Positions 42,990-51,334 of a DNA stretch of 64,000 nt are shown here, in pieces. Numbering within the stretch: position 1 is the first letter of the stretch; each line of letters starts with the position of its first letter. The notes beneath the pieces were generated by a model. It had not been told where the DNA came from and made no database searches. It worked only from the letters and a program-made list of their open reading frames with translations. The DNA is from Cellulomonas wangsupingiae. Its GTDB lineage: Bacteria; Actinomycetota; Actinomycetes; Actinomycetales; Cellulomonadaceae. The stretch is from the NCBI RefSeq assembly GCF_024508275.1, contig NZ_CP101989.1, positions 3,844,001 through 3,908,000 of the forward strand, read 5' to 3'. The position numbers and the translations under genes are program-made.

Positions 42990-43735
42990 GGTGCGGGCTC
43001 CTGCGTCGCGGGCCCGTCCTGCTCGTCGCGCGGCACGAGGCCGCGCGCCACGACGGCCAGCAGGTCCCGCGCGCGGCGCACGTCGTCGACGGTGACGGGG
43101 TGCGCACCGAAGCGCGCCTCCAGGTACAGGCCGAGCAGCTCGCGGGTCGCCGCGGGGTCCGCGCGGGTCGCGCCGAGCACGTCGACGGCGAACTCGCTCG
43201 CGGTCTGCGCGCGGTCCCGCTCGACGCCCGTGCGGGCCGCCGCCGTCTCCACCGCGACCCACGCCCCGATGACGGCGTCACCGGGCGGCACGTCCTCGTC
43301 GAGCGCGCGGGTCGCCGCGGCGACGCCCTCGCGCAGCGCGGCGACGGCCGTGACGGACAGCTCGCTGCTCTCGCCGTCGCCGGGCGGCACGTCGTCCTCG
43401 TCGTCGGTGCCACGGTCGAACCGCCACCCGCGTGCGGCGTGCCGCAGCAGCAGGAACAGCGCGAGCCCGAGCAGCGCCACGGCCAGCACCTGGACCACGC
43501 GGACCACCCAGACGGCCCACCAGGGCGTGGTCGGCGGCTCCTGGTCGGCGGTCTGCTCCGACGGAGGTGTGTCGGACGGCAGGACGGGCAGCTCGGTCAG
43601 CTCGGGCATGACGACGGGGACGTCGGGCGTCCCCTGCAGCGACAGCGGGCCGACGAGCGCGGCGGCGAGGACCCCGACGACCACCAGGACCGCGGCCAGT
43701 GCGGTCGCCGCGGCTGCGGCCTGGCGGGTCGGCAC
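42986..43735 (-). CDS. DUF4129 domain protein
   Basis: 249 aa from GTG. A signal-anchor helix, a Pro-rich extracytoplasmic segment and a second helix (VWVVRVVQVLAVALLGLALF) precede a cytoplasmic helical domain with the DUF4129 pattern (AVIGAWVAVETAAARTGVER; TASEFAVDVLGATRADPAAT). The domain also occurs at the C-terminus of TgpA-type transglutaminases. First gene of the MoxR operon. Confidence 0.88.
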   Translation of the reverse strand: MPTRQAAAAATALAAVLVVVGVLAAALVGPLSLQGTPDVPVVMPELTELPVLPSDTPPSEQTADQEPPTTPWWAVWVVRVVQVLAVALLGLALFLLLRHAARGWRFDRGTDDEDDVPPGDGESSELSVTAVAALREGVAAATRALDEDVPPGDAVIGAWVAVETAAARTGVERDRAQTASEFAVDVLGATRADPAATRELLGLYLEARFGAHPVTVDDVRRARDLLAVVARGLVPRDEQDGPATQEPAP

Positions 43736-43841
43736 CGTGGGCTCCAGGGGGTCGGCGGCCGACCGTCGGTGGCGGGCCGACGCTCAGGCTATCTGCCGAC
43801 GCGGGCGGGGACCCCGTGGCGCGGACCGGGCGCGTCCCTCG

Positions 43842-46631
43842 CTACCAGCGGTTGTGCACGTCCTCCGCCCACCCGACGACGTCGCGCACCGCGACCCAGG
43901 TCCCGCCGGCGTCGCGGACCCGCCCCGACCAGTGGCCGAAGCACTGGTGCGTGCGGGACACGACGACCTTGAGGTCCGTGGCCGACTCCTTGAGGTGGAA
44001 CGGCGTGAGCGTGAGCTCGACGTCGGTGCCGGTGACGCGCCACGGCGCGAGCCAGTCCTGGGGGTCGTAGTCCCACACGAGCTCCTCGCTGATCTTCGTC
44101 AGCCGTCCGTCGACGAGGAACGAGTTCTCGACCGATCCCGTCCCGTCGGTCCACCGCCCACCGACCTGCAGGCCGACGACGCGCCCGTCGGTGCGCCCGG
44201 ACCCGGCGCCCCAGTTCCACCGCGCGTCGTAGGGCCAGCGGCCGCGGCCGTGGTCGAGCGTCGCCCACGAGTCCCCCGCCGGCACGTCCGACGCGACCCC
44301 GTCGACCCACACCGTGCCCGTCGCGGGGCGCGCGACGTCCTTGACGGTGTACTGGAAGAGGGTGTCGGACCACGCCACGACGACGCCCAGGGACTCGTGC
44401 CCGTCGGGCCGGTGCGCGACGACGTCGACGCGCACGCGCTCCCCCACCGCGCGCAGGCGGGTCCCGCCGGGGACCTCGTCGATCGCGATCCGCACCGCGC
44501 GCGTGGCGGCGCGCACCGGCCCGCGTCCGAGCGTCCCGGGCAACCGCGCCGAGCCGGTCAGCGCGCCGATCGCGTCGTGCGCCACCGCCTCGCCCGTGGT
44601 GCGGTCGAGCACCCAGATGCCGTGCAGCGCCGCGTAGTCGAGGGCGGACACCACGAGCGCGACGACGTGCGTCGGCGTGGTGACCGCCCAGTACTCCCAG
44701 CGCTTGTTGCGGCCCCGCCCGCGCAGCCCCCGCCCGACCCCGTCGGTGTCGACGAGCGGCGTGCGGGTCCAGCCCACGGCGGCGGGGTTCAGCCGGCCGT
44801 CCGGCAGCGTGAGGCTCACGGGAGCGGTGATCTCCCGCTCCGTGACCGCGAGCGGACGCGGTGCGTGCAGGCCCGCGGCGACGTCGTGCCGCTCGCGCAG
44901 CCGCCGGTTCGACGCGCGGACGGCCTCGGCGTCGACCTTCACGACGCGCCGGTCGTACGTCAGCAGGCCGTTGGTCTCCTCCTCGACGTCCGCGAGCTGG
45001 GTGTAGACGAACGCCGCGAGCCCGTCGTCGACCGCCGGCCCGACCTGCGCGTGCTGCAGCCGCAGGTACGCGCGCTCGAAGGCGTCGCGGTCGCGGAAGC
45101 GCCGGTACCCGAACTCCTTGTCGGACCACGTGTGGCCCTCGACGCGGTGCGAGTAGCCGCCGTACTCCGAGAGCACCGCGGCGCGCGGGTCGGCCGCGTC
45201 GGCGCGCGACAGCCGGTAGGGACGGAAGTAGACGTGCCGGCTGACCAGGTCCCCCGCGCCCTGGTCGTGCCAGCCGGACGCGTGGTCGACGGGCCGGGTC
45301 GGGTCGAGCGCCGCGACGCGCGCCGCGACCGCCGCGGCGTCGAACTGCCCCCACCCCTCGTTGAACGGCACCCACAGCGCGACGGACGGCACGCTGCGCA
45401 GCAGCTCGACCGTCGCGTCGGCCTCGGCGAGGAACTCCTCGCGGCCCTCGGCGTCCTGCCGGCCGAACGCGCGGTACCGGGAGTCGTCGAGCCGCAGCGG
45501 GGTCAGCACCGGCGCGGTGACGACGGCCGGGTGGTACGTCCGCCCGCCGTTGACCATGTCCTGCCACACGAGCATCCCGAGCCGGTCGCAGTGGTGGTAC
45601 CAGCGCAGCGGCTCGACCTTGATGTGCTTGCGCAGCATCGTGAAGCCCAGGTCCTTGGCGGTGCGGATGTCGTGGACCATCGCGGCGTCCGACGGCGGCG
45701 TGTACAGCCCGTCGGGCCAGTAGCCCTGGTCCAGCAGGCCCGCGTGCAGGTACGGCTCGCCGTTGAGCAGCAGGCGGCTGCGGCCGTGCGCGTCGGGTCC
45801 GACGCCGAACGAGCGCATGCCGACGTAGCTGGTCACGCGGTCGTCGCCGAGGCGCACCTCGACGTCGTACAGGTAGGGGTCGTCGGGGCTCCACGGGCGC
45901 ACGTCGGGGCCGAGGGGCAGGCGCGTCGCGACGCCCGTCGGGACGGTGCGACGCACGACCTCGCGCCCGTCGGCCGCGACCGTGACCTCCGCCTCGCCGG
46001 CGCCGCCGCCCGCGACGACCGTCACCTCGACCTCACCCGTCGCGAGGTCGGGCGCCAGGACGAGCCGGTCCACCCACCGCGCCGGCACGGACTCCAGCCA
46101 GACGGTCTGCCAGATGCCCGACTGCGGGGTGTACCAGATGCCGCCCGGCTCGAGCTTCTGCTTGCCGCGGCTGCGCCAGGAGGTGTCGGTGACGTCGCGG
46201 ACGCGCACGACGACCTCGTGCTCGTCGCCGACCAGGGCGTCCGTGACGTCGAGCGTGAACGGCAGGTACCCGCCGCGGTGACCGCCGACGTCGGTGCCGT
46301 CGACCCGGACCTGCGCGTCCTGGTCGACGGCGCCGAGGTGCAGCAGGACGCGGTCGCGGACGAACCCCGCGGGCAGCGTGAACGTGCGGCGGTACCAGAG
46401 CGCCTCGTCGGGCTGCAGCGTGCGGCCGACGCCGGACAGCGGGGCCTCGGGAGAGAACGGGACGAGGATCGGGCCGTCCCACACCTGCGGGCGCTCCTCG
46501 TCGGTGGCGTGCGTGACCGCGTGGTCCCAGCGGCCGTTGAGGTTGAGGTAGGAGTCGCGCACGAGCTGCGGGCGCGGGTGCTCGGGGAGGACCGCGTCGG
46601 GGTCCAGGGCCTCGCCCCAGGGCGTCATCAC
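43842..46631 (-). CDS. GH2-like glycoside hydrolase fused to DUF2804
   Basis: 929 aa. Residues about 20-590 form a GH2 enzyme: sugar-binding jelly-roll (SGIWQTVWLESV), Ig-like domain, and a TIM barrel with VALWVPFNEGW (acid/base Glu about 424) and AVLSEYGGYSH (nucleophile Glu about 488). Residues about 600-929 match DUF2804 (WNWGAGSGRTDGRVVGLQVG; DGTGSVENSFLVDGRLTKI). The reading frame is continuous. No signal peptide, so likely cytoplasmic. GTG at 46631 overlaps the MFS stop; ATG at 46628 is an alternative. Cotranscribed with the MFS gene, suggesting import then hydrolysis of a beta-glycoside. Substrate unknown. Confidence 0.9.
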   Translation of the reverse strand: MMTPWGEALDPDAVLPEHPRPQLVRDSYLNLNGRWDHAVTHATDEERPQVWDGPILVPFSPEAPLSGVGRTLQPDEALWYRRTFTLPAGFVRDRVLLHLGAVDQDAQVRVDGTDVGGHRGGYLPFTLDVTDALVGDEHEVVVRVRDVTDTSWRSRGKQKLEPGGIWYTPQSGIWQTVWLESVPARWVDRLVLAPDLATGEVEVTVVAGGGAGEAEVTVAADGREVVRRTVPTGVATRLPLGPDVRPWSPDDPYLYDVEVRLGDDRVTSYVGMRSFGVGPDAHGRSRLLLNGEPYLHAGLLDQGYWPDGLYTPPSDAAMVHDIRTAKDLGFTMLRKHIKVEPLRWYHHCDRLGMLVWQDMVNGGRTYHPAVVTAPVLTPLRLDDSRYRAFGRQDAEGREEFLAEADATVELLRSVPSVALWVPFNEGWGQFDAAAVAARVAALDPTRPVDHASGWHDQGAGDLVSRHVYFRPYRLSRADAADPRAAVLSEYGGYSHRVEGHTWSDKEFGYRRFRDRDAFERAYLRLQHAQVGPAVDDGLAAFVYTQLADVEEETNGLLTYDRRVVKVDAEAVRASNRRLRERHDVAAGLHAPRPLAVTEREITAPVSLTLPDGRLNPAAVGWTRTPLVDTDGVGRGLRGRGRNKRWEYWAVTTPTHVVALVVSALDYAALHGIWVLDRTTGEAVAHDAIGALTGSARLPGTLGRGPVRAATRAVRIAIDEVPGGTRLRAVGERVRVDVVAHRPDGHESLGVVVAWSDTLFQYTVKDVARPATGTVWVDGVASDVPAGDSWATLDHGRGRWPYDARWNWGAGSGRTDGRVVGLQVGGRWTDGTGSVENSFLVDGRLTKISEELVWDYDPQDWLAPWRVTGTDVELTLTPFHLKESATDLKVVVSRTHQCFGHWSGRVRDAGGTWVAVRDVVGWAEDVHNRW

Positions 46632-47947
46632 GAGGGCACCTCCACGTCAGGGGTCTCGTCGGGCAGGGGCACGGGCACGGGCACGTCGCGCAGCCGTCGC
46701 GCCGGGACGACGACGAACGCCACCACGACCGCCGCCGCGACGAACACCCACGGCGTCGGCACCTGCTTGACGACGCCCAGGTCGACGTACGTCTCGTCGG
46801 CGCCCGCGATCACGGCCGCGCCGAGGAACGGGCCGACGACCATCGGGACGAGCACGGCGAACACCATCCGCAGGCCCTGCACCTGGCCCGCACGGTCCGG
46901 CGGGGTCAGGTTGCGCACGGTCGCGGAGACGGCCGCGACTCCCAGCATGAACCCCGACATCATGACGATCCCCGCGCCGATGACGGCGAGCATGCCGCGC
47001 GCGGGGAACATCAGCAGCAGCCCGACGGCGTACACGCCCGCCACGGGCAGGATCGCGCGGTGCGGCCCGACGCGGTCCAGCACGCGCCCGCCGAGCACGC
47101 TGACCACCGCGGCGCCCAGCAGCACCGACGCCAGGACGACCGGGTACCCGTCGATGTCGAGGTAGCGCTGCACGTAGATGATGAGGAACGGCATGAACAC
47201 CTGCGTGCTGGTGCCGAGCACGGCCCACGCCGCCAGCGCGACGTACAGCCGCGGGTGCGCGCGCGCGGTGCTCGGCCGCAGCCCGTGCACGAGGCTCGCG
47301 AGGTAGGTGCCGCCGGGGCGCGGCGTCGGCGCCTCCTTCAGGCCGAACCACGCGACGACGCCGACCACCACCGTGGCCCCGCCGACGACCGCGAAGAAGA
47401 CCGACCAGCGGCCGTCGCGCGTCAGCGGGTCGAGCGCGCCGAACACCAGCAGCATCGCCAGCAGCGGCAGCGTCGCGAGCACGCCGTCGACCCGGCCCCG
47501 GTGGGACGCGTCGGTGGAGTCCGTGACCCACGCGTTGAACGCCGCGTCGTTGGCCGTGGCACCGAACACGCTCATCACGCAGTCGAGCAGCACGATCCCG
47601 ACGACCGCGACGACGACCGCGTCGAGCGCGGGCGCCAGGGAGGCGGCCGTGTCGACGCCGACCAGGCCGAAGGCCGCCGTCGACGCACCCCACAGCACGT
47701 ACCCGCCCGCGATGAACGGCCGCCGCCGGCCCACCCGGTCCGACCACGCCCCGGCGAGCAGCGTCGTGACCGTCGCCGCCACGGCGCTGGCCGCGACGAT
47801 CGTCGCCAGCACCGTCGGGGAGTCCGTGATCGTGTCGTGGACGAACACGTTGAGGTACATGTTCTCGACCGTCCAGGCGAGCTGTCCGGTCAGCCCCAGC
47901 AGGACCACCCAGACCCACAGCCGACGGCCCGCGTGGCTCCGTTGCAC
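46628..47947 (-). CDS. MFS transporter (sugar/glycoside type)
   Basis: 439 aa, 12 membrane segments. Features include GLTGQLAWTVENMYLNVFVH, AGAWSDRVGRRRPFI (loop 2-3) and LGGRVLDRVGPHRAILPVAG (loop 8-9). The GTG at 47947 places the first helix about 10 residues in; an upstream ATG at 48034 would run into the hipB operator region. Upstream partner of the GH2-DUF2804 gene. Confidence 0.88.
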   Translation of the reverse strand: MQRSHAGRRLWVWVVLLGLTGQLAWTVENMYLNVFVHDTITDSPTVLATIVAASAVAATVTTLLAGAWSDRVGRRRPFIAGGYVLWGASTAAFGLVGVDTAASLAPALDAVVVAVVGIVLLDCVMSVFGATANDAAFNAWVTDSTDASHRGRVDGVLATLPLLAMLLVFGALDPLTRDGRWSVFFAVVGGATVVVGVVAWFGLKEAPTPRPGGTYLASLVHGLRPSTARAHPRLYVALAAWAVLGTSTQVFMPFLIIYVQRYLDIDGYPVVLASVLLGAAVVSVLGGRVLDRVGPHRAILPVAGVYAVGLLLMFPARGMLAVIGAGIVMMSGFMLGVAAVSATVRNLTPPDRAGQVQGLRMVFAVLVPMVVGPFLGAAVIAGADETYVDLGVVKQVPTPWVFVAAAVVVAFVVVPARRLRDVPVPVPLPDETPDVEVPS

Positions 47948-48052
47948 GAGGGGACTGTAACCAGCGGGGACGTCAGCCCGGACGTCCCGCGCACCCGCCG
48001 CGCCGACGGGACACGCGACCGCCACCTCGACCACTGGTCAGTTGGAAGCGCT

Positions 48053-48119
48053 GATATCAGCCCATCCGGGTCATGGGCTGATATCCTCGCATCGATCGCA
48101 TGCGCAGATATCAACCCAT
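48053..48119. promoter_or_regulatory. HipB-type operator with three 13-bp half-sites
   Basis: GATATCAGCCCAT (48053-48065) and its exact complement ATGGGCTGATATC (48073-48085) form a perfect inverted repeat with a 7-nt spacer. A third half-site GATATCAACCCAT (48107-48119), one mismatch, lies directly against the hipB SD. This fits autorepression by the HipB/HipA complex. Confidence 0.82.
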
Positions 48120-48131
48120 GGAGGAGCCGGC

Positions 48132-48368
48132 ATGGCTGAGCAGGACCGGCCCGCCTGGGCCTCGGTGAACAGCGCCGCCGAGCTCGGCGCCTTCCTGAGG
48201 CTCGTCCGCGAGCGGCGCGGCCTCTCGCAGGACGCGCTCGCCGACGCGCTCGGCATCGACCGCCGGTACGTCTACCAGATCGAGTCCGGCACGCCGACGC
48301 TCTACACGCGACGCCTCTTCGCGATGCTCCGAGCCCTCGACGTGCGCATGGAGGTGCACGAGCGGTGA
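48132..48368 (+). CDS. hipB: HipB-like XRE-family antitoxin
   Basis: 78 aa from ATG, GGAGGAG 7 nt upstream. The helix-turn-helix is LGAFLRLVRERRGLSQDALA, then DALGIDRRYVYQIESG. Short C-terminal strand RMEVHER. The stop overlaps the hipA start (GTGA), so the two are translated together. Expected to bind the palindromic array just upstream and to neutralise HipA. Confidence 0.92.
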   Translation: MAEQDRPAWASVNSAAELGAFLRLVRERRGLSQDALADALGIDRRYVYQIESGTPTLYTRRLFAMLRALDVRMEVHER

Positions 48369-49603
48369 GCGTCCGGACGCTCGACGCGTGGCTCTACGGG
48401 ACGCTGGCCGCGCAGGTCGAACGCGACCGTGACGACCGCGTCCGGCTGCGCTTCACCGACGACGCCCTCACACGCTGGGGCCACGGCTCGGCGGTGCTGT
48501 CCGGGCTGCTGCCGCTCTCCGACCGCGCGCCGTCGCCGGTCGCCGTGAGCGCCTGGCTCCGCGGTCTCATGCCGGAGGGTCGCGCCCGCAGCCACCTCGC
48601 GCGCCGCGCCGGCGTGGCCCCGGACGACGTGGTCGGCTTCCTCGCCGTCCACGGGCGCGACACCGCCGGCGCACTCGCGCTCGTCCCGGAGGGTGCAGCG
48701 CCCGACCGGCCGCGCGTCCCGCTGCGCACGCTCGACGACGGCGAGATCGGAGCCCTCCTCGACGAGGCGACCGAGCAGGGCACGGCGGACCAGCCGACGT
48801 CCATCGCGGGCCTCGAGTCGAAGATCGTCCTGGCCGCGACCTCCGACGGCTTCGCGCTGCCGACGCCCGACCGCCCGTCCACGCACATCCTCAAGGTCGC
48901 CCGTCCTGCCGACTCCCGGTCGGCGGACCTCACCGACACCGAGGAGGCGTCCCTCGCGCTCGCGCGGGCGTGCGGTCTCGGCGACGTCGAGGCGTACCAC
49001 CGGACGTTCGCCGGGCGACGCGCCCTCGTCGTGCGCCGGTACGACCGCGTCGTCGGCCCGGAGACCACCGAGCGGGTCCACCAGGAGGACGCCGCCCAGC
49101 TGCTGGGGCTCGACACGACCGACCCCGAGCGCAAGTTCCAGTACGGCAGGCGGCTGCCGTCGCTCCGCGAGATCGCCACGCGCCTCGAACGGCTCGGCGT
49201 CCCGCTCGACGGGCTGCTCGCACTCACGACGTTCAACGTGGCGGTCGGGAACACCGACGCCCACGCCAAGAACCTGTCGGTGCTGCACCTGCCCGACGGC
49301 ACGCACCGTCTGGCGCCCGCCTACGACGTCGCGATGCACACGCACCACCGGCACGCCGAGACGCGCGTCGCGATGGACGTCGACGGGGTCCAGGAGATCG
49401 ACGCGCTCACGTCCGCCCACCTCGCGGCCGAGGCCGGCGGCTGGGGCATGCCCCCACGGCTGGCCGCGCGCGTCGTGAGGGAGACGCTCGAGCGGCTCGG
49501 TGCCGCCCTGCGCGGGCTCGATCGCGGCGCGTACCCCGGGGTCGGCGACACCGCGTGGGCGGCGGTCGACCGGCGCGTCGTGCGGCTGCTCGCCGGGTCG
49601 TGA
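48365..49603 (+). CDS. hipA: HipA-type Ser/Thr kinase toxin
   Basis: 412 aa from GTG, standard HipA length. N-terminal subdomain LMPEGRARSHLARRAGV. Kinase features: Gly-rich loop TSIAGLESKIVLA (Ser146), ATP-binding Lys in HILKVAR, VRRYDR, HQEDAAQLLG, catalytic loop GNTDAHAKNLS (Asp298, Asn303) and LAPAYDV (metal Asp321). All key residues are present, so it looks active. HipA kinases phosphorylate aminoacyl-tRNA synthetases and cause growth arrest. Toxin of the hipBA pair. Confidence 0.93.
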   Translation: MSVRTLDAWLYGTLAAQVERDRDDRVRLRFTDDALTRWGHGSAVLSGLLPLSDRAPSPVAVSAWLRGLMPEGRARSHLARRAGVAPDDVVGFLAVHGRDTAGALALVPEGAAPDRPRVPLRTLDDGEIGALLDEATEQGTADQPTSIAGLESKIVLAATSDGFALPTPDRPSTHILKVARPADSRSADLTDTEEASLALARACGLGDVEAYHRTFAGRRALVVRRYDRVVGPETTERVHQEDAAQLLGLDTTDPERKFQYGRRLPSLREIATRLERLGVPLDGLLALTTFNVAVGNTDAHAKNLSVLHLPDGTHRLAPAYDVAMHTHHRHAETRVAMDVDGVQEIDALTSAHLAAEAGGWGMPPRLAARVVRETLERLGAALRGLDRGAYPGVGDTAWAAVDRRVVRLLAGS

Positions 49604-49639
49604 CGAACCGCGGTCGCCGTCATCCTGCCCGCGGCGCTC

Positions 49640-49894
49640 GGCCTCGTCATCGACCGTTCGAGCGAGCGGGTTCGCCGTCGTCGCCTGCGACGTCACGAAG
49701 CCGCCTCGGAGACCTCCCCAGTCGGGCGGCCCGGCTGCCCGGTGCCGCTCGAGGACCTGCGGTACGTGCGTCCGGCCCACCACGACGTGACGGGTCGGGT
49801 GGTGGACGGTGAGCTCGTCGTGCACGCCGACCTGGCCGACGTACTGTGCGGACGCGCTGGGCGCGAGCGTCACCCGCAGGTAGCGGCAGCGCAT
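49640..49894 (-). pseudogene. Possible gene remnant with strong SD, truncated towards hipA
   Basis: ATG at 49894 is preceded by AAGGAGGG at ideal spacing. About 85 codons follow with strong third-position GC bias (MRCRYLRVTLAPSASAQYVG; LTVHHPTRHVVVGRTHVPQV), but no stop comes before the frame runs antisense through hipA to 48302. It looks like the 5' part of a gene cut by acquisition of hipBA or by a local deletion. Family not recognised. The rest of 49604-50123 holds no gene I can support apart from the leader ORF at 50101. Confidence 0.4.
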
Positions 49895-50087
49895 GATGCC
49901 CTCCTTCTCGCCGGTCGTCGGTCGGGCGGGGACCGGGCGGTTCCCGACCCTCGGACGGAGGAGCGCGCGGCACGCCGCCGCGACAAGTCCGTGCGCCCGG
50001 CCGCAGGCCACGGCGGTCGCGACGCCCGATCCTCGGTGCCCGACACTGCTCGGCGCACCCCCGGTCCGGCCGCCCACCCCGCGTTGC

Positions 50088-50093
50088 TAGCCT
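50088..50093 (+). promoter_or_regulatory. -10 element of leaderless transcript for the methyltransferase locus
   Basis: TAGCCT matches TAnnnT and lies 7 nt before an ATG at 50101, so transcription should start at or near that ATG. Confidence 0.5.
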
Positions 50094-50100
50094 CGACCTG

Positions 50101-50127
50101 ATGACCCGACCCCGGCGTGCGCGATGA
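50101..50127 (+). CDS. Leaderless 8-codon Arg-rich leader ORF
   Basis: The peptide MTRPRRAR has four Arg of eight residues, using CGA, CGG, CGT and CGA, mostly non-preferred codons at this GC. Its TGA overlaps the ATG of the methyltransferase gene (ATGA). With the -10 7 nt upstream, the ribosome would begin here and reinitiate. Too short for conservation tests by eye. Confidence 0.4.
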   Translation: MTRPRRAR

Positions 50128-51254
50128 GCGACGTCCTCGACGAGCTGCGCCGCGACCCCGACCTCGACGGACCGAACCTCCACGCCGTCGACGCGACCGA
50201 CCGTCTGCTGCTCGACGAGGCCGCGCCCGAGCTCGCTGCGGCCGGTGACGGCACAGTCGTCGTCATCGGTGACCGGTACGGCGCGCTCACCCTCGGGGCG
50301 ATCGCCCGGTACGGCGTCAGCGGGGTCCGCACCCACCAGGACCGCCTCACCGGCGAGCTCGCGCTGCACGCGAACGCCGGGCGCCTGGGGATGACGGGCG
50401 GGTTCACGTCGCACGGCCTCACCCCGGAGCTCCTGGCGGGCGCACGGCTCGTGCTCGTGCAGCTGCCTCGCGCGCTCGACGCGCTGGACGAGGTCGCCGC
50501 GCTCGTCGCGGAGCACGCCGACCCTGACGTCGTCGTCATGGCCGGCGGCCGGGTCAAGCACATGACCCACGCGATGAACGACGTGCTCGGCCGGCACTTC
50601 TCGGAGGTCCGGGCACGCCTGGCGCGGCAGAAGTCGCGGGTCATCGTCGCCTCGTCCCCGCTGCCGGCGTCGCAGCGACCGGCACGGCGCTGGCCGGAGT
50701 GCGTCGAGCACCCGGACCTCGGGATCACCGTGTGCGCGCACGGCGGCGCGTTCGCCGGCACCGGGATCGACATCGGGACGCGGGCGCTGCTCGCGCACCT
50801 GGATGACGTCCCGCACACCACCGGCACCGCCCTCGACCTGGGCTGCGGCACCGGGGTCCTCGCGGTCGTGCTCGCCCGGTCACGGCCGGGCCTGACCGTG
50901 ACGGCGACCGACGAGTCCGCAGCGGCCGTCGCGTCCGCGCAGGCCACCGTCGAGGCGAACGGCCTCACCGAGCGCGTGCGCGTCACCCGCGCCGTCGGGA
51001 CCGCCGGCATCCCCGACGGGAGCGTCGACCTCGTCCTGCTCAACCCGCCGTTCCACGTCGAGGCCACCGTGCACCCCGGCGTCGCGCGCGCCCTGTTCGT
51101 CGACGCCGCCCGCGTGCTGCGCCCCGACGGGCAGCTCTGGGCCGTGTGGAACTCCCACCTTCGGTACCGCCCGACGCTCGAGCACGTCGTCGGCCCGACG
51201 CGTCAGGTCGGCCGGGGGCCGAAGTTCACGGTGACGGTGTCGACGCGGGGTTGA
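50124..51254 (+). CDS. Class I SAM-dependent methyltransferase (RsmC/RlmG-like)
   Basis: 376 aa. The N-terminal half is a degenerate methyltransferase-like domain (VVVIGDRYGALTLGAIARYG); the C-terminal half is catalytic with ALDLGCGTGVLAVVLARSRP (SAM loop) and VLLNPPFHV, the NPPF motif of N2-guanine rRNA methyltransferases. The two-domain layout matches RlmG/RsmC. It likely modifies 23S or 16S rRNA. No SD is seen; translation appears coupled to the leader ORF. Confidence 0.86.
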   Translation: MSDVLDELRRDPDLDGPNLHAVDATDRLLLDEAAPELAAAGDGTVVVIGDRYGALTLGAIARYGVSGVRTHQDRLTGELALHANAGRLGMTGGFTSHGLTPELLAGARLVLVQLPRALDALDEVAALVAEHADPDVVVMAGGRVKHMTHAMNDVLGRHFSEVRARLARQKSRVIVASSPLPASQRPARRWPECVEHPDLGITVCAHGGAFAGTGIDIGTRALLAHLDDVPHTTGTALDLGCGTGVLAVVLARSRPGLTVTATDESAAAVASAQATVEANGLTERVRVTRAVGTAGIPDGSVDLVLLNPPFHVEATVHPGVARALFVDAARVLRPDGQLWAVWNSHLRYRPTLEHVVGPTRQVGRGPKFTVTVSTRG

Positions 51255-51334
51255 GGCGCAGACGTCCACGCCGCGTCCCGTGGCCCGGCGGACGTCCGGC
51301 GCCTCGCCACCCCCGCCTCTGAAACACTGACCCC

